DNA of 64,000 nt, from positions 310,001-374,000 of the forward strand of contig JAQWPM010000012.1 in assembly GCA_029245345.1 (NCBI GenBank), read 5' to 3'. The DNA is from Longimicrobiales bacterium (GTDB lineage Bacteria; Gemmatimonadota; Gemmatimonadetes; Longimicrobiales; Gaopeijiaceae). This document shows, piece by piece, positions 9,735 through 19,119 of the stretch (positions are counted from its first letter, which is position 1; every line of letters starts with the position of its first letter). The notes under the pieces were generated by a model. It did no database searches. It was not told the DNA's origin and was given only the letters and a program-made list of their open reading frames with translations. A program made the position numbers and the translations under genes.

Positions 9735-10082
9735 TCAAGCGGTTGATTTTCCGAGAGGAACACGCGTAACGTCGCCGTGCCGGAACGTGGTCTGGCCTAT
9801 TCGTGTGATGCGAAAGCGTCCGCCACACAGCGGATCCGGGCAAGCGACGTCCCTATCGGTGGTCATCCAGTCGTTCGGGTGCGTCTGTCGCTGCTTCGCG
9901 GGCAGGAGCGGTAGTAGGGCAGCGAGCGAGTAGAACGGAAAACTCTGTCCCGCGGGCAGCGTCATGTTCTCACCGGAGACTTCGAAGTAGTCGCCGACCT
10001 TGTGGTTACACACCATGGGCTGGTCGCTCGCCACGACCTCAACCCTGAGATCGTAGAGCGTGAAGTCGTCAAGTGAAGGCAC
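9735..10082 (-). CDS. TIGR04076-like small protein
   Basis: 115 residues. The start is taken as the GTG at 10082 because an AAAGGA (10091-10096) lies 8 bases upstream; a TTG at 10085 is an alternative. The pattern CNHKVGDYFEV, then SFPFYSLAALLPLLPAKQR, then CPDPLCGGRFRITR fits the TIGR04076 family, whose function is not established. Three cysteines (one in CNHK, two in CPDPLC) could bind metal; this is inference. It is divergent from the NhaC gene, with 83 bases between the starts. Confidence 0.7.
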   Translation of the reverse strand: MPSLDDFTLYDLRVEVVASDQPMVCNHKVGDYFEVSGENMTLPAGQSFPFYSLAALLPLLPAKQRQTHPNDWMTTDRDVACPDPLCGGRFRITRIGQTTFRHGDVTRVPLGKSTA

Positions 10083-10165
10083 CAATTGTTTCCTTTCAGT
10101 GGGAGTGCCCGCAACGTAGGATTCCGCCGGCCGGAGCACGACCCTTTTACCGCGACCCAAACACG

Positions 10166-11569
10166 ATGGTCCCCTTGAGAGATCCCTCAGAGCCGACGGC
10201 GAAACTCACCTTCTTCGGAGGGGTGGGCGGTGCACTCGCGCCGTTCGTGGTTTTTCTCACCGGAATTTCTTGGCTCGGGCTGGCAGGTGCACCTGACGAA
10301 ACAGGCTTTTGGCCCATCGTCTTGCTGGCCCTCATCGCCGGACTGGGCCTGGCTCACGACCGATCCGCATACGCCGACGCTGTGGTAGACGGGATGAGTC
10401 GGCGCCTCGTGATGATCATGGTGCTGGCCTGGATCCTGGCCGGAGTCCTTGGGACTCTCCTTCGCGAGAGCGGACTCGTCGACGCATTGGTTTGGGCAAC
10501 GAGCGTGATGGGTGTGTCAGGCGGAGGCTACGCGGTAGCCGCATTCCTGGTGTGCGTGGTGTTCTCGGTCGCGACCGGAACGAGCCTCGGAACGCTTCTG
10601 GTCTGTGCGCCCTTGCTCTACCCGGCGGGTGCCGCCCTCCACGCGGACCCGGCCTTCCTGATGGGGGCGATCATCGCAGGGGCCACCTTCGGCGACAACG
10701 TCTCACCGATTTCAGACACGACGATCGCATCGGCGACGACGCAGGAGGCAGACCTGGGAGGCGTCGTTCGGTCTCGCTTGCGATACGCCCTGCCCGCAGC
10801 CGCGATCGCGATCACGGTCTTCGGCATCTTCGGGGGTGCCCAAGGAGGGGCGACGGTCACGCTCGACATCTCACCCGACGCCGCCGGCCTCACCATGTTG
10901 CTCGTACCAGCTCTGGTACTCACTCTGCTCGTTCGCCGAAGCCACCTGGTAACAGGACTCATCGCCGGAATCGTGACCGCAGCAGTTCTCGGTATGGTTC
11001 TGGGGCGTTTCGGGGTGGGCGACCTGATCGGCATCGACCGAGACAACTTCATCGCCACAGGACTCATCCTAGACGGAATGAGGCGAGCCATCGGAGTCTC
11101 GGTCTTCACTATTCTTCTCATGGGACTCGTGGGCGGCGTCGAAGCAGCGGGTCTTCTTGATCGCTTGATCACTTGGATTCGCCAGAAGGCGGCCCAAGCC
11201 CAGCAGGCCGAATGGTGGATCTTCGGATCCGTGACTGCCGCGACGGTCCTCACGACCCATTCGACCGTGGCCATTCTTACGGTGGGCGAACTCGCGAAAG
11301 ACGTGGGCGAAGCCGCCGGCATCGGAGCTTACAGGCGCGCAAACATCCTCGATGTTGTCGTGTGCACGTACCCGTTCTTGCTCCCATTCTTCATTCCGGT
11401 CGTCCTCGCGGCTTCGCTCACTTCGGGAGCTGGGGACATGCCACGGCTCTCGCCTTGGAACGTCGGGGTGCACAACGTGCACTCGTGGGCACTCCTCGTG
11501 GTCATCATAGTGGCGATCGCGACGGGATGGGGACGCCGAGACTCGAAAGAACCCGTTACGCCTGAGTGA
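10166..11569 (+). CDS. NhaC-family Na+/H+ antiporter
   Basis: 467 residues from the ATG at 10166, which precedes the first hydrophobic segment; an in-frame start at 10073 would overlap the divergent gene. There are about eleven hydrophobic segments. The family hallmark GDNVSPISDTT is present near residue 175, in the position of the GD-x-x-SPLSDTT ion-site motif of NhaC. It probably exchanges Na+ for protons at the inner membrane. The last 14 bases overlap the end of the convergent aconitase X small-subunit gene. Confidence 0.85.
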   Translation: MVPLRDPSEPTAKLTFFGGVGGALAPFVVFLTGISWLGLAGAPDETGFWPIVLLALIAGLGLAHDRSAYADAVVDGMSRRLVMIMVLAWILAGVLGTLLRESGLVDALVWATSVMGVSGGGYAVAAFLVCVVFSVATGTSLGTLLVCAPLLYPAGAALHADPAFLMGAIIAGATFGDNVSPISDTTIASATTQEADLGGVVRSRLRYALPAAAIAITVFGIFGGAQGGATVTLDISPDAAGLTMLLVPALVLTLLVRRSHLVTGLIAGIVTAAVLGMVLGRFGVGDLIGIDRDNFIATGLILDGMRRAIGVSVFTILLMGLVGGVEAAGLLDRLITWIRQKAAQAQQAEWWIFGSVTAATVLTTHSTVAILTVGELAKDVGEAAGIGAYRRANILDVVVCTYPFLLPFFIPVVLAASLTSGAGDMPRLSPWNVGVHNVHSWALLVVIIVAIATGWGRRDSKEPVTPE

Positions 11570-11963
11570 CCGTACCATCTTCGGTGACGCTCACCATCGC
11601 TCCGACCGTGAGGCCTCGCTGGTCCTCTACGGAGACCTCAAACATCGGCACCGACGCATATCCGAGCTCGCGGCCGACGACGACACCCAGAGATAGAATG
11701 GCGTCGGCCTTTCCCATGAGAATCGCGGCAGGCGCATTCCCCTCTCGTACCAACTCGAGCATGATCGCGCTCGAAGAGCTAGAGCCTACCGCAGCGGGGA
11801 TCGCTAGCACGGTGCCAGCAATCGACTGGCCGTAGTTCGGGTGCCGCGGATCGACAATCGTGCCCGCCACCGGATCGACTCCGCCCCAGAAGCTGATCGG
11901 GTGATCCAAACGTAGGAGCGGCCCTGACGCCTGCCCTGGAATGAGGGGCCGTCCGGTTACCAC
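11556..11963 (-). CDS. aconitase X swivel domain, small subunit (DUF126)
   Basis: 135 residues from the GTG at 11963, chosen because GGAGG lies 7 bases upstream and the frame before it is the large-subunit gene read out of frame. The sequence has the swivel-domain marks: GQASGPLLRL, then DPRHPNYGQSIAGTVL and a serine-rich GSSSSSA loop. It overlaps the stop of the large subunit by 7 bases, implying translational coupling. Together the two form an iron-sulfur hydratase. Known aconitase X enzymes are cis-3-hydroxy-L-proline dehydratase and phosphomevalonate dehydratase; the sequence alone does not tell which applies. Confidence 0.85.
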   Translation of the reverse strand: MVTGRPLIPGQASGPLLRLDHPISFWGGVDPVAGTIVDPRHPNYGQSIAGTVLAIPAAVGSSSSSAIMLELVREGNAPAAILMGKADAILSLGVVVGRELGYASVPMFEVSVEDQRGLTVGAMVSVTEDGTVTQA

Positions 11964-13216
11964 GACCACACCTCCGCGTCGCGCACGACCCGGCCCTGGA
12001 CCCCCGACTCCACACAATCTTCCAGGCTCCCGTACAACACCTCGTACCCCGTGTTCGACGGCCCGTAGTGCGCAAACTTCCCCGAGTTCGTCATGAGCAC
12101 GCCATTCACGGCGGGCAGGATCGGTGTCACCACCACGCATGTGTCAGCGATGATCTCGACACCCGCGCTTCGAAGAGCCTTGGTGTGCCCGCGTTCGTCC
12201 AACGTGCGGAGCGTCCCCCGCGCAGTGCACACATAAAACGGGATCGACAGGTGACGGCCGCTTAGAAAGCGTCTCAATGAATCGAATTCGTCGAGAGAGA
12301 AGTGAGGACTGCCCACCGCAATCGCATCGACCCCGTCCGCCTGATGCGCCGTCGACAAGCGCTCCAACGCGGGCATGATTTTGTCTGGTGTCGCTTCGAT
12401 TAGAGGCAAGACCTCACCACCACTAACCGCCTCCAGCGTAGGAGCCTCCGGAGTGACACCGACCACGTGGAAGAGCGCGACAGCCCCCGTCGACGCAGCG
12501 GCCGCGCCGAGAGCCTTCAACTGGTCGCGCGTGACGGACTCGGGGAGCCCTACGATGGCGGCGATCTCTTGCCCGACTTCGAGTCCGAGCCAAGTACCGA
12601 GGACGGGGAAGAAGACATCACGGGCCTTGAGCGAAGCAGGAACCCGCGAGACGTCAACGACAACGCGAGCCCGCCGATTCTCCTCTTTGTGGAGACCGTA
12701 GAAAGGAGCTCGTCCGGAGATCGCACAACACGCATCGAGGAAGTCACCATACCGCTCGGTGCGAGCACCCAGGACCGAGTTCACAAAAGCGATCGCATTG
12801 GACTCGCCCCAGGCGACCTGCTCTCCCACGCCAGGCTCGTGTCCCACCTGATATGGGGCGCAGGTGAACGTCGCCTCGGCACCCATTTTTACGTAGGCGT
12901 TCATCTGTCGGCGAGCCATGTCGGTCTTGTGTGCGTCGGCTCGCACAGCTCCAGGATGGAGGAGGTCCAAGGCCCCCACGTTCAGCGTGGTCGGCACTGC
13001 GACCCTACCTCCGCCACGCACCAACGCCTCTGCAAACTCGACTCCGCCATCACCGTGATGTAGGCACCCGTCGATGTGGGCGGAAGAGACTTCCACCAAG
13101 GAGTCGGCACCCAACAGATCTCCCGCGGCCACCACGATGCGCATAGCCATCGCCGTGGCGTCACCGTCGGAACCGTTGAGTGCGTCGCGTTCGCTCTGGG
13201 TCAGGTGGAGTAGCAT
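11957..13216 (-). CDS. aconitase X catalytic domain, large subunit (DUF521)
   Basis: 419 residues from the ATG at 13216 (MLLHLTQSERDAL). Family marks are SSAHIDGCLHHGDGGVEF near residue 40, VPTTLNVGALD, CCAISGRAPFYGLHKEENR near 160-180, ADTCVVVTPILP near 370 and GVLMTNSGKFAHY near 385. The cysteines in the last four segments are candidates for cluster and substrate ligands. It is cotranscribed with the small subunit. No proline racemase or mevalonate gene lies nearby, so the substrate is open. It is divergent from the thioesterase gene. Confidence 0.88.
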   Translation of the reverse strand: MLLHLTQSERDALNGSDGDATAMAMRIVVAAGDLLGADSLVEVSSAHIDGCLHHGDGGVEFAEALVRGGGRVAVPTTLNVGALDLLHPGAVRADAHKTDMARRQMNAYVKMGAEATFTCAPYQVGHEPGVGEQVAWGESNAIAFVNSVLGARTERYGDFLDACCAISGRAPFYGLHKEENRRARVVVDVSRVPASLKARDVFFPVLGTWLGLEVGQEIAAIVGLPESVTRDQLKALGAAAASTGAVALFHVVGVTPEAPTLEAVSGGEVLPLIEATPDKIMPALERLSTAHQADGVDAIAVGSPHFSLDEFDSLRRFLSGRHLSIPFYVCTARGTLRTLDERGHTKALRSAGVEIIADTCVVVTPILPAVNGVLMTNSGKFAHYGPSNTGYEVLYGSLEDCVESGVQGRVVRDAEVWSW

Positions 13217-13350
13217 GGCCCCAGATTGGCCCTCAACAGAGAGAAGGGCCAGGGGGCGAACGGTTAGATTCAGTAATGCCCGCTGTGACAATCTCCAGGT
13301 GTTGGAGGACTCAGCGGAATCACGATCCTGATCACATCAGAGGACCTCAA

Positions 13351-13815
13351 ATGAGGGCCAAGCTCTTCACCGTCGACGAACGCGTGCGGTGGTCCGCCGT
13401 CGACAAAGCAGGGATCATCTTCTACGGCGCTTATGTCGGTTTCTTCGAGATCGCGGAAATGGAGCTTTTCCGGGCGGCCGGGATCCCCTACAGCGAAGTC
13501 TTCGACCGGTTCGACATCTGGCTTCCCCGGGTGCATCTAGAGTCGAGCTTCCACTACCCATCCCGCCTAGACGACGAGCTACGCGTCGCCGCGTACTTCA
13601 CTCACTTCGGAACGAGCTCGGTGAAGATCAACTTCGATGTGCTCCACAAAGGCGCCCATCAGTTAGCGGTCACCGGGCATGAGGTTCTCGTGTGCACGAC
13701 CCGCGACTCCATCGAATCTCGCCCTCTGCCGGAAGCGCTTCTCGACGCGATGCGCCCCTACCTCATGACGGTGGAAGAAGCGCGAGCAGAGCTAGGCGTT
13801 CCGGCGACACCCTGA
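13351..13815 (+). CDS. YbgC/4-HBT-type acyl-CoA thioesterase
   Basis: 154 residues from the ATG at 13351. The hotdog-fold active-site motif appears as RWSAVDKAGIIFYGAYVGFF, in which Asp replaces the last D of the usual DTD and the following helix carries E-x-A-E-M-E. The length is normal for the family. It should hydrolyse short or aromatic acyl-CoAs in the cytoplasm; the substrate is not visible. The gene stands alone between a divergent aconitase X operon and a convergent lipoprotein gene. Confidence 0.85.
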   Translation: MRAKLFTVDERVRWSAVDKAGIIFYGAYVGFFEIAEMELFRAAGIPYSEVFDRFDIWLPRVHLESSFHYPSRLDDELRVAAYFTHFGTSSVKINFDVLHKGAHQLAVTGHEVLVCTTRDSIESRPLPEALLDAMRPYLMTVEEARAELGVPATP

Positions 13816-13845
13816 CTCCGCAGGGCATCGTTCGAAGTCCTAGAT

Positions 13846-14259
13846 CTATTCTATCCTGAGGGCGGCAGCCCGCGCCGAACACCCGACCGACGTGTCCGTG
13901 TAGACGAAGGCGAGATTGTCGTTGTCGAGAACAAGGCCCTGCATGCTCTTGGAGCCGGGGGTCAATTCCAGATAGATCTCGCCCGTGTCACGCCCAAGGG
14001 TGCCCTCGAGATCGAAAGCAGCGGGTTCCCCGCGTACCTGCCACGACCCAATCAACCTGATGCTGGCGGGGATCGCCCCCGCTGGGCGGAAGTGACTGAA
14101 ACTGGCCTCGATGTCAGGGACCGTACAGATCGCGCTGGTAAACACGAAGGACCATTTCCCCTGCAACAACGCGGGATTGAAGTCCTCTAGGGCGGAGGGA
14201 CTCGCGGCGTTGCAACCGACGACGGTCACGCAAAGCAGGGTCAACAAGCGTGTCTTCAT
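13846..14259 (-). CDS. hypothetical lipoprotein
   Basis: 137 residues starting MKTRLLTLLCVTVVGCNA, a lipoprotein signal with the lipid-attachment Cys at residue 16. The mature part has three further cysteines (AICTVPD, one in GCSARA and the lipid Cys aside) and is predicted mostly beta. I recognise no domain. It is divergent from the dehydratase gene and convergent with the thioesterase gene, so it is probably monocistronic. Confidence 0.65.
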   Translation of the reverse strand: MKTRLLTLLCVTVVGCNAASPSALEDFNPALLQGKWSFVFTSAICTVPDIEASFSHFRPAGAIPASIRLIGSWQVRGEPAAFDLEGTLGRDTGEIYLELTPGSKSMQGLVLDNDNLAFVYTDTSVGCSARAAALRIE

Positions 14260-14370
14260 TAAAACGGCTTTTTCGAGTCTTGGCCAGCAACAAATTGTAG
14301 CACATCCGGGCCGGTAATGTCCCGGCGCGCCAAGCTAGCAATGCCATCCCTCAGAGGCCATCGTGTGCAC

Positions 14371-15336
14371 ATGATTCCGATCGCACCTATCGAACTCGAC
14401 GCCATCCAGGCTGCCCGCGACCGCATTTCGGACGTGGCGTTCCGTACTCCCCTGGTACGGCTCGACGTGCGCGGGCCTTCGCGGGAGATCTGGCTCAAGC
14501 TCGAGTGCCTCCAACCCATCGGCTCTTTCAAGATCCGCGGGGCGGCGAATGCCATGGCCCTAGCCGATCCGGACGTCCTGGCCCGAGGAGTCTACACGGG
14601 GAGCGCCGGCAATATGGCTCAAGGCGTTGCCTTCAACGCACGGCGACTCGGCATCCCATGTAGAGTCATCGTGCCAGACAGTGCGCCACAAACGAAACTC
14701 GCGGCGATCGCTCGCCTGGGCGCAACGGCCGTCACCGTGCCGTTCGACGAATGGTGGGAAGTACTGCGAGACCACGGGCACCCGGACGAACATGGTTTCT
14801 TCGTGCACCCGGTCAGCGATCCGCATGTGATCGCGGGAAACGGAACAGTCGGCCTCGAGATCTTGGAGCAACTGCCTGAAGTAGCAGGAGTAGTCGTTCC
14901 ATTCGGAGGCGGGGGGCTCTCCTGTGGCATCGCATCCGCAATGGTTGCTGGCCACCCAGAGATTCCGACTTACGCCGCGGAGGTGAACACGGCTGCGCCG
15001 CTCAACGCGTCGTTCGAAGCCGGACAACCTGTGGACGTCGATCGTGTGCCCACCTTCGTAGACGGGATCGGTGGACGGGGTGTCCTTCCGGAAATGTGGC
15101 CCTTGGCATCCAGTCTCCTGGCGGGAAGTCGGGTCGTTTCAATCGAAGCCATCTGCGAAGCCATTCGGATCCTGGCCGAACGAACTCACGTGGTCGCTGA
15201 AGGCGCCGGAGGAGCCTCCCTCGCCGCAGCGATGCAGGGCGTCGATGAAGGGGACGGCCCGATCGTGGCTGTAGTGTCCGGCGGCAACATCGATGGAAAC
15301 GTACTGGCCACGATTCTCGAAGGCGGAACGCCTTAG
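14371..15336 (+). CDS. threonine/serine dehydratase-like PLP enzyme
   Basis: 321 residues from the ATG at 14371; an in-frame ATG at 14317 would add 18 basic residues without family similarity. This is a fold-type II PLP enzyme. The Schiff-base Lys lies in GSFKIRGAAN (Lys54), a substrate loop in SAGNMAQG and the phosphate-binding glycine loop in FGGGGLSCG. The C-terminal VSGGNIDGN is typical of catabolic threonine dehydratases. There is no ACT regulatory domain, so it is probably catabolic or a serine racemase-type enzyme rather than biosynthetic IlvA. Confidence 0.85.
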   Translation: MIPIAPIELDAIQAARDRISDVAFRTPLVRLDVRGPSREIWLKLECLQPIGSFKIRGAANAMALADPDVLARGVYTGSAGNMAQGVAFNARRLGIPCRVIVPDSAPQTKLAAIARLGATAVTVPFDEWWEVLRDHGHPDEHGFFVHPVSDPHVIAGNGTVGLEILEQLPEVAGVVVPFGGGGLSCGIASAMVAGHPEIPTYAAEVNTAAPLNASFEAGQPVDVDRVPTFVDGIGGRGVLPEMWPLASSLLAGSRVVSIEAICEAIRILAERTHVVAEGAGGASLAAAMQGVDEGDGPIVAVVSGGNIDGNVLATILEGGTP

Positions 15337-15365
15337 CGCCGTTTCGTCAGCCCAACGCGAGAGCG

Positions 15366-18300
15366 TCAGTCCTCGAAGGTCCTCACTCGCTTGAGTTGGG
15401 CGAAGGCGGGCCAGAGGCCTGTGTTCAGGTGCTCTTCCGACCAGTCGGAGAGCGGCGATTCCATCTTCCCGAACGACAGCGTCCGAGAACGGCACACCTC
15501 TGAGAAATCGCAAAAGCGGCAGTCGTCCGCTCGTTCTGTCGGGACAAAGCTCCCGCTGGCTACGGTGTCCAGCATGTGTCCAACCAACGTCCCGACACCG
15601 GCCAAGGCCACTCGAGGGAATACGAACGCTTGATTCTCTCCTCGGCGCGTCGGGAAATGGTACTCTCCAGCGACGACGTCCCCACCCAAACGCTTTTCTG
15701 CCGCGAACGAGTAGAGCGCGTGTTGCAGGCGCCGACCTCCGTTGAACGCCCCGGTTCCGGCCGCGAAGTCGTGGGGCATACCCGTCTTATAGTCCACGAC
15801 GTGCACACCCTCGAGATTCTCGTCCACGCGATCGATCGCGCCCCGTAAGCGAACCTCACCTTCTTCCAACGGCATAACTACGGGATCGTCATCTCCAATC
15901 CCGAACTTCATCTCCAGCGCGACCCAAGGGGCAGTCGTTTGCCGAACCATGCGTACGAACGAGCGCACATCGTCTTCGAGCCCGGAGACCTCACGACGCT
16001 TCGCACCCTCGCCTGGCACTGGGACCTCACGCTCGAGACGTTTGACACTGGCGCCGAGCGTTTCCAGAGCGAGCGACTCGAACGCCGTGTCATCGAGTCT
16101 GAGCTTCTGCTCTCGTGCCTCACGCAGCGCGGTTTCGTAGACCTCGTGGAGCAGACCGCCTCGTCTCAACGGATCGAGCCACTTTTCTGGATCGAGTTCC
16201 GGGTCGTCGGGGGGGTAGGCCTTCAGAACCGACTTATGCAGATAACGGAGCGGGCACGTACCGAGGTCTTCCAGGCGGCTCGCAGACAAAACGAGGGCCG
16301 GATTTTGGCGGGGATCTAGTTCCGTGGGTCGTGGTTCAATTACCCCGTGGGCTGGCCCGGGGACCCCTTCCCGTCTCGCTGCTTGGGTGGTCAAGCCGGC
16401 ATCGAGTCGGCCGAAAGCCGCCCTCACGTGGTCCACGCCGCGGCGCATGACCTTGCCGGATCCCAGCGCCTTCATCCAAATGTCGTCGACATCTAGAGGC
16501 GGCCGGTCTCCGGCCGGAATGCGACACACGACACGCCCCAACTCGGCGTGAAGATCCTCGAACGTGAGGTGGCCGTCCTGCCGGACGAGCCGAAGAACCT
16601 GAAGGAGAATGGGAGAGGGACTCACCGCGCGAGCCTCGGTCGCCTTCCATGCCCCGTAGCTCAGCGTAACCTCCGCTTGGTTGATCCGGGCAAAGAGCGC
16701 AGCAAAGCCGAATACCCGCTCGCGGAGCAACTCCGATGACGTTGGGAGACCCTCTCCCAAGACTCGTCGATCGCTATCCAACAACACCGGATCCTGCACG
16801 CCCATTCCGGGAACACGCTCTGCATCCGCACCGACGATGAATACGAACGGCCGACCTGTGTATCCACCATGCTCTAGATCCGAGAGATGCATGTGGCCAC
16901 CCTCGGAAGACCACGGTGCACCGGGATCATCCGACCCACCATCCGGACTTGGAGCACGCACCCGGATCTCGAGGTAACGACGCAGGATCGTCACCGCAGC
17001 GCGGAACTCCGTCCTCCTTCGTAGTGTCGCCTCCACCCGCTCGAGAACCCGAACGACCTCGTCCCGAGCACTCCGGTCCGCACCGTCACCCTTCGGCACC
17101 CGCCGCAGAAACGCGCGCAGGCCTCGAGCGATTTCGGCAGGAGAGACCGGCCGACCTCCCTCGCCCATTCGGTCCGGAACATCGGGCGTCGCCTTCAAGG
17201 CCGGGAAGAGGATCGACTGAAGAGCTTCGAGTTCACCTTTAATCCGATCTCGCCGCCGGGTGAACACCTCTTCCGTCTCGAACTTCCCAGGCCGCATGGC
17301 TTCCACGGCTTCGATCCCGGAACGGATCTGAGTGCGATACCGCTTCCGTCCCCACCCGATCCGCAGGCTCCGGAACCGCCGAGACAACGCCGCAGCAGCG
17401 TGGCGTCCAGTAGCTTTTCGAGGCCTCAGGTCACCCGCCTCGAGGAGGCGGCGAATGGTGTGTGCCTGGAAGCCCTCTTCGATCCAATCGAGATACGCCC
17501 GCACCACCCGCCCCGGCCGCGTCCGCTCTACGGGGAGGCCGACCGCATAGGTCACCGGCAACCGCAATTGTGCGGACAACGCATGCATCGCCGAGCCGTA
17601 GGCAGCTGGATCGGGAGTCACGATCTCCACCTGATCCCAAGCGATGCCTCGTGCGGCGACCCGACGCACGACCTCCCTTAGTTCGTCCGTCACGGACGAA
17701 GCGTGGAAGAGTGACGTCTCGTTCATCTCCACATCCCCAGGACACTCATCAGGGCTATACAGATAGGAGGCCGCACCGCCTTCCGCGTGGCGATTCCACA
17801 AGACGGCGTCCGGCACCTCGAGTCCGACCACCGGATCTGTCTCCAAGACCTTCGCCCCCCGGGCCTGGAGCGCGGTCAACAGCCGTCCGGTCAATCCACG
17901 CGTGCTCAATCCGGGGAGCAGGAGAAGCTCATCCGCACCTAAGGACTCCGGCATACGAGTCCCTTCGTTTTCCAGGGCGACGAGCGCACGCTTAAAGATG
18001 GACGCTGTATCAGCCCGCCGCTCTCCCCCCAGGAGCCGCTCGTACCTTTGGAGAACGCGCAGTAGGAAGAGGCGCTTGGACCAATCGGAAAGCCGGGCCG
18101 CGTCGAGTTCTTTAGGCCCGATCCCGGACAGCCTCATCGCGATGACCGCACCATGCACTTTCTCACGAAAGCCCACGCCTTCTCCTAGATCCCCGAGCCC
18201 TGGCCCCTCACCTTTGAGGGCGGAATCAAGCGCTTCGTCCAAGAGGGCCTGCTGCTCGAACGCATCGACAATCCGAAGACTGCTCCGTTCCAGTTCTTCA

Positions 18301-18497
18301 CGCGCGAGCCGAGTCGCCAATGGACGCGTAGTCACGACCTCAAAGCCCACCCACCCCGCACGATCCAAGGAAAGGCGTCGCAGTAGCTCTCTCCCTCCAC
18401 CAAACGTCGGGGAGACGATCAGCTTGCGGGCTACCGGACGCCGCTGAGCCACTCGGGCCAGAGCTTCAACAAGGTGAGGTGCAGCGGAGGTGGTCAT
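15366..18497 (-). CDS. addB: AddB-like nuclease with 4Fe-4S cysteines
   Basis: 1043 residues from the ATG at 18497. Domain order matches AddB: an inactive helicase-like front part where Walker A has decayed to SPTFGGGRELL, then a C-terminal PD-(D/E)XK nuclease with RGAIDRVDE and VHVVDYKTGMP. One cysteine lies before the nuclease (LGTCPLRYLH) and three more near the C-terminus (DCRFCDFSEVCRSR). This is the four-cysteine layout that binds an iron-sulfur cluster and staples the AddB nuclease. It presumably pairs with the AddA-like protein at 3645-7061. It stands alone here, convergent with the dehydratase gene. Confidence 0.82.
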   Translation of the reverse strand: MTTSAAPHLVEALARVAQRRPVARKLIVSPTFGGGRELLRRLSLDRAGWVGFEVVTTRPLATRLAREELERSSLRIVDAFEQQALLDEALDSALKGEGPGLGDLGEGVGFREKVHGAVIAMRLSGIGPKELDAARLSDWSKRLFLLRVLQRYERLLGGERRADTASIFKRALVALENEGTRMPESLGADELLLLPGLSTRGLTGRLLTALQARGAKVLETDPVVGLEVPDAVLWNRHAEGGAASYLYSPDECPGDVEMNETSLFHASSVTDELREVVRRVAARGIAWDQVEIVTPDPAAYGSAMHALSAQLRLPVTYAVGLPVERTRPGRVVRAYLDWIEEGFQAHTIRRLLEAGDLRPRKATGRHAAAALSRRFRSLRIGWGRKRYRTQIRSGIEAVEAMRPGKFETEEVFTRRRDRIKGELEALQSILFPALKATPDVPDRMGEGGRPVSPAEIARGLRAFLRRVPKGDGADRSARDEVVRVLERVEATLRRRTEFRAAVTILRRYLEIRVRAPSPDGGSDDPGAPWSSEGGHMHLSDLEHGGYTGRPFVFIVGADAERVPGMGVQDPVLLDSDRRVLGEGLPTSSELLRERVFGFAALFARINQAEVTLSYGAWKATEARAVSPSPILLQVLRLVRQDGHLTFEDLHAELGRVVCRIPAGDRPPLDVDDIWMKALGSGKVMRRGVDHVRAAFGRLDAGLTTQAARREGVPGPAHGVIEPRPTELDPRQNPALVLSASRLEDLGTCPLRYLHKSVLKAYPPDDPELDPEKWLDPLRRGGLLHEVYETALREAREQKLRLDDTAFESLALETLGASVKRLEREVPVPGEGAKRREVSGLEDDVRSFVRMVRQTTAPWVALEMKFGIGDDDPVVMPLEEGEVRLRGAIDRVDENLEGVHVVDYKTGMPHDFAAGTGAFNGGRRLQHALYSFAAEKRLGGDVVAGEYHFPTRRGENQAFVFPRVALAGVGTLVGHMLDTVASGSFVPTERADDCRFCDFSEVCRSRTLSFGKMESPLSDWSEEHLNTGLWPAFAQLKRVRTFED

Positions 18498-18646
18498 CCA
18501 CTCCCGGGCGTGCGAGGTCGCGTGACGCGCCAAGATAGGTCCGGTACGCCTCGGGCGGGAGGAGGCCCGGACACGTCACATGAGAGACGGACCGCTCGTT
18601 CTATCATTGAGCGCCGATTGCTCTACCTCCCGCCACGAAGAACGCC

Positions 18647-19018
18647 ATGCGACTCTACCGACGAATCCTACTTGCCACTCTCCTAACCGTCGGCGCCTGC
18701 GGCACCACTGAGCCGATCTTTTGCACAGAAGAGGCCCGGGCCGGGATCAACGTCACAATAACGGACGCCTTGAGCGGCAACGCGTTGACCGCTGGCTCCA
18801 CGCTGACCATCCGGGAAGGCGACTATGTGGAACGTTCGACTGAGGCCTTCGGGAACACCATGGCCGGTGCCTGGGAGCGAGCAGGCACCTACGAGGTCTC
18901 GATCGCCCGAGAGGGATACCATACATGGATGCAGTCAGGTCTCGTCGTCAACGAGGACGACTGTCACGTCATTCCCGTGAACCTAGATGTAGCGCTCGAG
19001 GCCATCTCCGTACCGTGA
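18647..19018 (+). CDS. small lipoprotein with carboxypeptidase-regulatory-like fold
   Basis: 123 residues. The signal peptide MRLYRRILLATLLTVGACGT has its lipobox Cys at residue 18. The mature part looks like a single Ig-like or carboxypeptidase-regulatory domain: NVTITDALSGNAL, then a GTYEVSIAREGYHTW strand near residues 85-100. Two further cysteines (near residues 25 and 107) could form a disulfide. Function unknown. A GC-rich hairpin follows at 19094-19110. Confidence 0.65.
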   Translation: MRLYRRILLATLLTVGACGTTEPIFCTEEARAGINVTITDALSGNALTAGSTLTIREGDYVERSTEAFGNTMAGAWERAGTYEVSIAREGYHTWMQSGLVVNEDDCHVIPVNLDVALEAISVP

Positions 19019-19093
19019 GGAGTGCCGGAATGGCACCAGGAGTCCCCCCCCGTCCGCGCAGAGGCCCAGCGGGAGCACACCACCCGGAATAGC

Positions 19094-19110
19094 GACGCGC
19101 CAAGCGCGTC
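19094..19110 (+). terminator. hairpin after lipoprotein gene, possible terminator
   Basis: A perfect 7-bp stem GACGCGC/GCGCGTC with a 3-base loop, followed by TCTTGTCGGTT, which is only moderately T-rich. It sits between two convergent genes, where a terminator is expected. The weak T tract keeps confidence low. Confidence 0.35.
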
Positions 19111-19119
19111 TCTTGTCGG

